Source: a virus. From it: a DNA stretch of 64,000 nt. This document shows positions 44,556-50,673 of this stretch, piece by piece (the stretch's first letter is position 1; each line of letters starts with the position of its first letter). The notes below the pieces were generated by a model, which worked only from the letters and a program-made list of their open reading frames with translations, ran no database searches and was not told the DNA's origin. The position numbers and the translations under genes are program-made. Where the stretch lies: IMG/VR virus record IMGVR_UViG_3300017917_001996, positions 1 to 64,000 of that record; one strand, written 5' to 3'.

Positions 44556-47500
44556 ATGTTTGTATTTGATTTATTTAATAAAAAAGTTTCTGAAGCCGAG
44601 CGACGTCCTGAGCCTGAACAAGAAATCATTGATGCCACACGTCGTGCCAGACAACAACAAGAACGCGAACCAGCTGGCAGTGAAAAGATTGACGCAATGT
44701 TGGCGCAACAACATGCACAGCGCCAGGAATACGAAAGAACTGGTAATTTCTGGCTAAAGACCAAAGTTGAACAACGTCATATCCAAGGTCCTTTTGTAGG
44801 CAAGGCTGCTGCTAATACTGCGGCTTTGGAATTATTAAAACAGGCGCCAGAGCTAAAAGGAAACCTATTAATTACTGCCTACGGCCCAGGAGAACAGCAA
44901 AATGAAAATATCGACGAAGGCAGTTTAGTTGCCTTTGAAAAAGATCCTTTTGAGCGTTGGAAAAAAACTGTAGCTATGGTCAATCCTAACATAGGAAAAA
45001 ATTTGACTTTCGTTTCTAAAGAGAATGGAAGAAAAGTTGTTGCTATGGATCGTTTTTCAAGAATTGTCTACGGCGAATTTAATACTCAAACCATGAAGGG
45101 TCAAGTCTTTGATGTTACCGACGGCGACCTAGCCGAGGAAAAAGTTCGCTTAGATCCTAGCTGCTGGAAGAACAAAAAGATCGGCAATCCCAAGACCAAG
45201 ATGAAGGGCGGTGTTAGGGTTAATAATTGTGTGCCTGCAGAAAGTGTAACAGAAGGTTTTGACAATTATCTAGATAACGCTATATACGATCTAGGTATGA
45301 GCAAACCAGGTATGGATCAAGAAACTTTCCTTGACGATCTTTATTCCTACTTAGATGCTGAATATGGTAAAAATGTAGCAGATCGAGTATTCTATCGCGA
45401 AGACGAAAATGAATATGCTGAGTGGTACGACAAATATCAAAGTCTAGATGAAGGTGTAGCGGAAGGATTGGGCAAAGACCTAAAGCGTTTGGCTACAGGA
45501 AAAGATGTAAAAAGTCGTTCTGGACAGGAGATTGCTAAAGCACAGCAAGCCAGTATGACAGGTGATAACAAAACCGCACACAAGCACTTCAAGCGTTATG
45601 ACAAGTTAGACAAGTTGGCAAATAAAGAGCAAGGTGTGGCTGAAGGCTATCCTAAACATCAAGACCTAAGTGCTATACCTACAGAAAAATTGATGGCATT
45701 TCTTGAAAAACATGCAGGTGGAGGTGTCCCAACATTTGGTCAAGGGGCACAAGTTCGCCGTGTTTATGCAGAACTAAAGCGTAGACAGCAAGGTGTGGCG
45801 GAAGGTGGCTATCAAGATGATAGTAAAGAGAGTGAAGAAAATTTAAGATACGCCCGCACTCGCAATCCTGTTGCCGATGTGATTCGCAAGAAATTAAATC
45901 CTAATCAGAAACCAGAAAAAGAGCAAGGTGTGGCGGAAGGCTTGAGCAAGCGTGACCAACAGGATGTGGCTGCTATCCGTGCTGCTATTGCGAGATTAGA
46001 GGCACAACTAAATCACCCTAATGCTGATCGTGATGCTATCCTGCAAAGTATTGCCCACGAGAAGAAGCGTCTAGCATTGTACGGACAGGATGTGGTGGAA
46101 GGCTCTGATCCCTTTACAGATGGATACAATGCTTGGCAGCAGTACCTAAATGGTAAAACAAATCGTCGCCCTACAAATCCTTACCCAGCCGGACATGGTA
46201 TGGGTCAATGGGAAGCAGGAGCGGCCAAGGCTGCCGAAGGACACGACTTTGGCCAAGATGATAGTAGGTATGATGTGGCTGAAGACCAAATCAACGAATC
46301 TCCTACTATTGATTTCATCAGAGGGTTGATCTCTGAATTCAATAAACAAATGAGCGGTAGCCCATACTATCCAATGGATTATAAAAATCCCGGCATGAGA
46401 ATGTGGACTCGCGGTGATGGATCTAAATATAAAGATCCTGGATATATTTTTATTGACCGTGATTTGAAGCCAGAAGATATACCCAAGTGGCAAAAAGCAG
46501 GTGCAGTGGAAAAGTTTTGGAAGTTCTTAGAGTCCAAAGGTGCTCGTAAGATAGGTGATGTTTCTGGCGAGTTTGGCTCAGACCCACACAGTCCTGCTAT
46601 AGTATTGAACAAGTTGATTTTTGTATTCAACGGTCGTAGCATTGCCTGGGGGTCAACCAGCAGACTAAAGAACTCCAATGTGTGGCGTCAGAAACAGCAA
46701 GGTGTGGCGGAAGCAGGCGTGAAACAATTGCCTACTCAAGGTGCAGATTATAGCAAATACGATACTGACCATTTGAAAATGATGTTGCGACCAGGTATCT
46801 TACATCGCAATGAAGCAAGATTCAAATCACTAATTCGTAAAGAATTACAGAAGCGTGAACAGCAAAGTCAACAAGGTGTGGCGGAAGTCTCGGAACAAAA
46901 ATATGTCGTTACTATTGACGCCATCGACCATGGCGTATTAGGAGCAATAACGGTTACTGCTAGTAGCCCAGAAGAAGCAAAAAGAAAAGTTGTTGCTGGT
47001 GTTAAGTCATCAATGTTAAAGCGCGGATATGAATTGATGGTACGCAGTGTGAGTGTAAAACCAGTGGAAGATGTAGCGGAAGAAGACAAAAGTCAAGTAG
47101 AAAAACTAAGAATGCAAGATTATTTAGATCGTGCTGATCGTTTACACGACGAAATAATGACCCTACAACGCTCCGGAAATCTTGAGGCACTAAAGCATTT
47201 AAAACAACAATATTATGAACTAGAAGCACAAGCAAGAAAGGGATTAGTTCCAGAAGAATCTGTTACTGAAGCAGGTACCCCAGCAGATCAACCACGTATT
47301 CGTAAGTATTCTAAGATACGTGCAGATGGATCCAAAGCCGAACGATACGAAGTACTTGACTACCAAGGTCGTCGAGTTGCCGGTCAAGGATCAGAAGGCT
47401 TTGACGATCTCAAAAATGCCAAAGAGTTCTTCAGAAGAAACTACAGTCGTTTAATTAACCCAATCGACGAGGAAGTCTTAAAGACTAAAGAAAAGAAAAA

Positions 47501-47615
47501 AGAACGAGATGATCCTGCACATCCTGGTAAGAAGATGTTAGAGTCTAAGAAGCGTTATTGGTGTTCAACCGAGAAACGTTGGAAAGAGATGGAAGAAAAC
47601 AAGGAGAGCAACTGA
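44556..47615 (+). CDS. Modular polyprotein with repeated GVAE|G sites (putative packaged proteins)
   Basis: A 1019-residue hydrophilic protein built of unrelated short modules joined by recurring linkers: GVAEG near residues 300-304, 360-364, 413-417, 458-462; GVAEA near 716-720; GVAEV near 774-778; related VSEA (10-14), IDEG (to 122), VTEG (to 234), VVEG (to 516), AAEG (to 562), VAEE (near 840) and VTEA (near 903). T4 prohead protease cuts after [I/L]-x-E; these sites look alike. The module at 516-561 (FTDGYNAWQQYLNG, NPYPAG, W-x2-G-x3-A) resembles ribosome modulation factor. Modules before the third and the sixth sites look paralogous (KLMAFLEKHAG/LKMMLRPGIL, ending KRRQQ/KREQQ). It lies in a CTS-leader gene cluster and overlaps dps by 1 nt. 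Cleavage and packaging are inferences. Confidence 0.7.
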   Translation: MFVFDLFNKKVSEAERRPEPEQEIIDATRRARQQQEREPAGSEKIDAMLAQQHAQRQEYERTGNFWLKTKVEQRHIQGPFVGKAAANTAALELLKQAPELKGNLLITAYGPGEQQNENIDEGSLVAFEKDPFERWKKTVAMVNPNIGKNLTFVSKENGRKVVAMDRFSRIVYGEFNTQTMKGQVFDVTDGDLAEEKVRLDPSCWKNKKIGNPKTKMKGGVRVNNCVPAESVTEGFDNYLDNAIYDLGMSKPGMDQETFLDDLYSYLDAEYGKNVADRVFYREDENEYAEWYDKYQSLDEGVAEGLGKDLKRLATGKDVKSRSGQEIAKAQQASMTGDNKTAHKHFKRYDKLDKLANKEQGVAEGYPKHQDLSAIPTEKLMAFLEKHAGGGVPTFGQGAQVRRVYAELKRRQQGVAEGGYQDDSKESEENLRYARTRNPVADVIRKKLNPNQKPEKEQGVAEGLSKRDQQDVAAIRAAIARLEAQLNHPNADRDAILQSIAHEKKRLALYGQDVVEGSDPFTDGYNAWQQYLNGKTNRRPTNPYPAGHGMGQWEAGAAKAAEGHDFGQDDSRYDVAEDQINESPTIDFIRGLISEFNKQMSGSPYYPMDYKNPGMRMWTRGDGSKYKDPGYIFIDRDLKPEDIPKWQKAGAVEKFWKFLESKGARKIGDVSGEFGSDPHSPAIVLNKLIFVFNGRSIAWGSTSRLKNSNVWRQKQQGVAEAGVKQLPTQGADYSKYDTDHLKMMLRPGILHRNEARFKSLIRKELQKREQQSQQGVAEVSEQKYVVTIDAIDHGVLGAITVTASSPEEAKRKVVAGVKSSMLKRGYELMVRSVSVKPVEDVAEEDKSQVEKLRMQDYLDRADRLHDEIMTLQRSGNLEALKHLKQQYYELEAQARKGLVPEESVTEAGTPADQPRIRKYSKIRADGSKAERYEVLDYQGRRVAGQGSEGFDDLKNAKEFFRRNYSRLINPIDEEVLKTKEKKKERDDPAHPGKKMLESKKRYWCSTEKRWKEMEENKESN
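45630..46887 (+). repeat. Dispersed 16-bp repeat CAAGGTGTGGCGGAAG
   Basis: The linker DNA recurs at 45630 (one mismatch), 45789, 45924, 46698 and 46872, the last four identical. All are in the same codon frame and encode Q-G-V-A-E. Identity at synonymous positions shows recent copying, so the linker is a recombination point for swapping modules. Confidence 0.88.
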
Positions 47616-48049
47616 TGGAAGAATTACAAAAGGCAGCAAAGATTGCCTTTGCCAGCGAATTTAGTTTTTATTTAAAGGCACATCAGTTTCACTGGAATGT
47701 TGAAGGCATCAACTTCAAACAACTGCACGACTTGTTTGGCGGCATCTACGAAGAAGTATATGATAGCATTGACGACTTTGCTGAAAAGATTCGTAGCCTT
47801 GGTACCTACATGCCGGGCAGCTACACTCGTTTTAGTATGCTAAGTAAAATAGAAGACGAAACTAATATCCTTGACAGTCAAGGTATGTTAGCTGAGTTAG
47901 CCGGCGACAACGAAAAAATGATCAAAATTTTTAAAATGGTTTTTGACCTGAGCGAAGCTGCTGGCGAACACGGTTTTAGCGATTTCGTTGCTGGCCGCAT
48001 GGATGCACATCGCAAACATGGTTGGATGTTAAAAGCTAGTTTAAAATGA
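47615..48049 (+). CDS. dps: Dps-like ferritin-fold protein
   Basis: A 144-residue four-helix-bundle protein. ATG 47615 follows AAGGAGAG and overlaps the polyprotein stop (TGATG). The Dps ferroxidase motif is present: LKAHQFHWNVEGINFKQLHD (His23, His26, His38) with YEEVYDSIDDFAEKIRSLG supplying the acidic ligands. Dps proteins oxidise iron with H2O2 and coat DNA. Phage copies are known in marine phages. It lacks the F-[IL]-x-E leader of its neighbours, so packaging is less certain for this protein, but it sits inside that cluster. It overlaps the metallopeptidase gene by 4 nt. Confidence 0.88.
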   Translation: MEELQKAAKIAFASEFSFYLKAHQFHWNVEGINFKQLHDLFGGIYEEVYDSIDDFAEKIRSLGTYMPGSYTRFSMLSKIEDETNILDSQGMLAELAGDNEKMIKIFKMVFDLSEAAGEHGFSDFVAGRMDAHRKHGWMLKASLK

Positions 48050-48441
48050 GAGCTAAAGAGTTTTTATACGAAGGTCGCGAGCATTACCCGCAGGTTCATG
48101 CTGCAATTAGGGACTTACTTCCTATCGCAATGGAGGAACTAGGCCTTAAAGATCTTCCTAAGATTAAAATTGAAAAATCTTTAAACTTTAGCGGGCAACC
48201 TAGCTTTGGTGCTTACACAGGCGCAGATATTCAACTAGGTATTAACGGACGTCATCCAGTAGATGTATGCCGCACTCTTGCACATGAACTAGTCCACTAC
48301 AAACAAAAACTCGATGATAAACTAAACGCAGAATCCGGTACAACTGGTAGCCCAGAAGAAAACGAAGCCAACAGCGTTGCCGGTGTTATCATGCGTAAAT
48401 TTAGCAAACAATTTCCACGTTACATAAACAATGAGAGTTAA
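48046..48441 (+). CDS. HExxH metallopeptidase with CTS-like leader
   Basis: A 131-residue protein. The N-terminus M-R-A-K-E-F-L-Y-E-G repeats the packaged-protein leader. A zinc-metallopeptidase motif HELVH lies at 80-84 (TLAHELVHYKQKLDD), with Glu107 in EENEANSVAG as the probable third ligand, as in small M48/SprT-like or gluzincin enzymes. Length is minimal for a peptidase domain. If packaged and injected it would be an early-acting host-protein protease, comparable in timing to T4 Alt (inference). Overlaps both neighbours. Confidence 0.75.
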   Translation: MRAKEFLYEGREHYPQVHAAIRDLLPIAMEELGLKDLPKIKIEKSLNFSGQPSFGAYTGADIQLGINGRHPVDVCRTLAHELVHYKQKLDDKLNAESGTTGSPEENEANSVAGVIMRKFSKQFPRYINNES

Positions 48442-49126
48442 AGATTTTAAAAATGAAATCGCCTACCATAGCCAGCTTAACTCTAAAGCCTGGGCAGGTA
48501 CTCAGCTACGCCCAGAAGTTAGATACAAACTTCTACAAGCTGCAAAATTGTTTATAAGTTATCTTGATATCAAAGGTTTTCGTGTTTTGGATGTAGTGTT
48601 AGCTGGAAGTATGGCTAATTACAATTATACTGACTATTCCGATTTTGATGTTCACGTTGTTACTAGATACGCAGACTTACAGTGCGACGACTTAGCCGAA
48701 GCATTCTATCGTGCTAAGAAACAGTTATGGAACGAACAACACGATATAGTTATACGTGGGCACGAAGTAGAACTGTATGTAGAAGATGTTGAGCAACCTC
48801 CGGTTAGTGCAGGTGTTTACAGTATTCTAGATGACAAGTGGTTAACAGAACCCAAATACAATCCACCAGAAATTAACCGTCCTGCAATTAAGCTAAAGGT
48901 ACAGGACTTAATTAAACAAATCAACGACACATTATCAACTGCCGACGATCCCGCAGACATTCGTCGCATTGCTGATAAAATCGGCGACATGAGAAAATCT
49001 GGATTAGCCCGCGGCGGCGAATTCAGTGTAGAAAACTTAGCATTCAAGGTTCTAAGGAACCAAGGATATATCGATCGTTTGTACAAAGAGTTCAATCGTC
49101 AACAAGACATTGACCTTAGTATCTAA
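48431..49126 (+). CDS. Pol-beta-superfamily nucleotidyltransferase
   Basis: A 231-residue protein. The nucleotidyltransferase signature VLAGSMANYNYTDYSDFDVH gives G59-S60 and Asp71/Asp73, with a further acidic position in HEVELYVEDV near 115-120. A C-terminal helical half (NLAFKVLRNQGYIDRLYKEF) follows. Related phage and toxin-antitoxin enzymes transfer AMP/UMP or other nucleotides to proteins or RNA. The N-terminus M-R-V-K-D-F-K-N-E-I is close to the CTS pattern but has Lys in place of Ile/Leu, so processing is uncertain. It overlaps the metallopeptidase gene by 11 nt. Confidence 0.75.
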   Translation: MRVKDFKNEIAYHSQLNSKAWAGTQLRPEVRYKLLQAAKLFISYLDIKGFRVLDVVLAGSMANYNYTDYSDFDVHVVTRYADLQCDDLAEAFYRAKKQLWNEQHDIVIRGHEVELYVEDVEQPPVSAGVYSILDDKWLTEPKYNPPEINRPAIKLKVQDLIKQINDTLSTADDPADIRRIADKIGDMRKSGLARGGEFSVENLAFKVLRNQGYIDRLYKEFNRQQDIDLSI

Positions 49127-49135
49127 GAGGCTTAC

Positions 49136-49312
49136 ATGGAAAAATACATGGACGATTATGAGTCGTATAAACGATATACCGCTAATGCAAAGTGTAAATG
49201 CGGTTGCTTTGCACATTGTAACCATAGCTGCATGACCGATGATTGCGATTGCACTGACTGTATGTGTTTAGAGTGCGAAGATAAATATCTTTTTACTCGT
49301 AGTTCAAATTGA
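49136..49312 (+). CDS. Cys-rich 58-residue protein (zinc-binding or metallothionein-like)
   Basis: A small gene, ATG 49136 to TGA 49310-49312. After a charged N-terminus (MEKYMDDYESYKRY), residues 20-47 contain ten Cys in CxCxC, CxxxC and CxxC spacings with two His (KCKCGCFAHCNHSCMTDDC, then DCTDCMCLEC). That density matches metallothioneins and tight zinc knuckles. AAGAGG stands upstream, and it lies 9 nt after the nucleotidyltransferase gene. I recall similar Cys-rich mini-proteins in T4-like phages but no function. Metal buffering in the infected cell, or near the iron-binding Dps, is speculation. Confidence 0.7.
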   Translation: MEKYMDDYESYKRYTANAKCKCGCFAHCNHSCMTDDCDCTDCMCLECEDKYLFTRSSN

Positions 49313-49313
49313 A

Positions 49314-49952
49314 GTGAACGATTTAGTCCTTACTACAAACACACTCGATTCTGAAGGTTATTGGACCAAACCAATTGATAAGATAACCTTTATGCCTATT
49401 CCTGCCGATGTAGCTTTGTTTGATCAAAACGGTTATGATCTAACTGACCTTGAACAACACTATGCCAATGCCAATCTTACTCCGGCCGATTTTCATAGAT
49501 ATCGTCGATCTTTAAAAAAGAGTTGGTTTACACAAGCAGAAAAGAATTGCTATGATGTTTTAAACCATAGTCTGATATTTGAGCGCAAAGGATATGCAGG
49601 TGCAGCTCGAGAGCAATTATTAAAATGGGCCAAGACAAACCCAATGGTCCACAAACTATTAGCCTTACGACCAAAATGGGGTTTAGACTTTAGTATCGAT
49701 TGGGTTGATCCAGACGGAAATGCTTTCGAAATATTTCATTGGGAATACGACGGTTTTGACTACGATGAAATACAAGTTAGAAAATTACAGGTGCAGGCCA
49801 AAATTGCAACCACTGACTGGCACCATGCAGGGCAGCAAATGTTGCAGCACAAAGATCAATGGCACCATTTAGAATTTTTCGAACAGAGTGCTTGGAAGTG
49901 TAAATACTTTGGAATACCGAACGAGCGATTCAAAATGGTCGCTTGGGAATGA
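49314..49952 (+). CDS. Unknown conserved-looking phage protein
   Basis: A 212-residue soluble protein, GTG start at 49314, 1 nt after the Cys-rich gene. Aromatic-rich alpha/beta sequence (DFHRYRRSLKKSWFTQAEKN, HWEYDGFDYDEIQVRKLQVQ, WHHLEFFEQSAWKCKYFGIP) without a recognised domain. The many Trp/His/Tyr residues and DWHHAG do not form a known metal motif. It is the last gene of this run, ahead of the structured non-coding element. Confidence 0.55.
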   Translation: MNDLVLTTNTLDSEGYWTKPIDKITFMPIPADVALFDQNGYDLTDLEQHYANANLTPADFHRYRRSLKKSWFTQAEKNCYDVLNHSLIFERKGYAGAAREQLLKWAKTNPMVHKLLALRPKWGLDFSIDWVDPDGNAFEIFHWEYDGFDYDEIQVRKLQVQAKIATTDWHHAGQQMLQHKDQWHHLEFFEQSAWKCKYFGIPNERFKMVAWE

Positions 49953-50051
49953 ACCCCACCTTAGGGCCGTTTGTCGCTACGGAAAAAGGCGTCAAAACAG
50001 GCGGCTGCTGCCTGGGGTCCAGTATTACGCCAGATACTGCTCAAAGTGAGC
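49953..50051 (+). ncRNA. Structured RNA candidate (four to five hairpins)
   Basis: A GC-rich 99-nt gap with nested stems: ACCCC (49953-49957) with GGGGT (50014-50018) encloses CCGT/ACGG (49967-49970, 49979-49982) and CAGGC/GCCTG (49998-50002, 50010-50014; shares one base with the outer stem); then CAGTAT/ATACTG (50020-50025, 50034-50039) and GCTCA/TGAGC (50039-50043, 50047-50051). There is no T-run, no tRNA T-arm and no coding frame. It lies between a stop codon and the promoter at 50073, so it is either a 3' element of the upstream mRNA or a separate RNA. I could not match it to a known class. Confidence 0.5.
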
Positions 50052-50072
50052 ATTTCCTCTCAACCTAAACTG

Positions 50073-50101
50073 TTGCATTATTATTGCACAGTGTCTATAA
50101 T
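50073..50101 (+). promoter_or_regulatory. Sigma70 promoter
   Basis: TTGCAT, 17 nt, TATAAT, 24 nt before ATG 50126. It drives the dsbA-like/polymerase operon. Confidence 0.75.
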
Positions 50102-50125
50102 ACATACTTTCTATTAGGAGATCAC

Positions 50126-50386
50126 ATGAGCTCACGCACATTCAACGGCGATGCAAAAATCAAACTTACACAACTTATCAACGAAGGCATGCAGGTCATG
50201 AACGAAATTGATACTCTTAGCGAAGGACTTAACGATACAGTTAAAGCAGTAGCCGAAGAACTAGAAATTAAACCAGGTATTCTGAAGAAAGCAATTAAAA
50301 TTGCACACAAAGCTAAACTCGGCGAAACTAACCGAGACCACGAAGACCTTAACACTATTCTGGAAACTGTAGGTAAGACCCTTTGA
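50126..50386 (+). CDS. DsbA-like small DNA-binding/late-transcription protein
   Basis: An 86-residue helical protein; ATG 50126 follows TAGGAG. The sequence KLTQLINEGMQVMNEIDTLS, LNDTVKAVAEELEIKPGILK, KAIKIAHKAKLGE resembles the small T4 DsbA (double-stranded-DNA-binding, 89 residues, linked to late transcription) and its relatives in cyanophages, which keep the V-K-x-V-A-E-E-L-x-I-K-P core. It would bind DNA as a helical dimer. It opens the polymerase operon under a sigma70 promoter. T4 DsbA assignment is by pattern and size, not by close identity. Confidence 0.6.
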   Translation: MSSRTFNGDAKIKLTQLINEGMQVMNEIDTLSEGLNDTVKAVAEELEIKPGILKKAIKIAHKAKLGETNRDHEDLNTILETVGKTL

Positions 50387-50673
50387 CTAATTTAATTAAA
50401 AATACATTTTCTTGGATTAAGGATGACTGGGCATCTCACCGTTTACGTTTTATTGTTGAGTTGCTTGCCTGGGGCATTAGTATCGGCTGTAGTATCACTA
50501 TGGCTCTCACGGTTCCTAATCCACCCCTACTTGCGCTTTATCCTATCTGGATCGCTGGGTGTGCTATGTATGCTTGGGCTGCTTGGACTAGGAAGTCTTT
50601 TGGCATGCTGGCTAACTACATCTTGCTCACCACCATCGACAGTATTGGGCTAATAAGGATGTTAATTAATTGA
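50383..50673 (+). CDS. Small conserved phage membrane protein
   Basis: A 96-residue protein, TTG start overlapping the previous stop by 4 nt. It begins KNTFSWIKDDWASHRLRFIV, followed by three hydrophobic segments (ELLAWGISIGCSITMALTV; LALYPIWIAGCAMYAWAAW; GMLANYILLTTIDSIGLIRM). The W-x-x-H-x-x-R-F and S-I-x-C-S-I-T-M-A pattern recurs, from memory, beside the polymerase of T4-like phages of aquatic bacteria. Function unknown. It overlaps the polymerase start by 4 nt. Confidence 0.65.
   Translation: MTNLIKNTFSWIKDDWASHRLRFIVELLAWGISIGCSITMALTVPNPPLLALYPIWIAGCAMYAWAAWTRKSFGMLANYILLTTIDSIGLIRMLIN

Noticed and set aside
47558-47614. Longer start for the Dps-like gene
   Set aside because: The extra codons overlap the polyprotein end in another frame; ATG 47615 has AAGGAGAG and the expected Dps N-terminus.
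49953-50051. tRNA gene in the structured gap
   Set aside because: There is no T-arm GTTCGA-like sequence, no plausible anticodon arm and the acceptor stem is too short.
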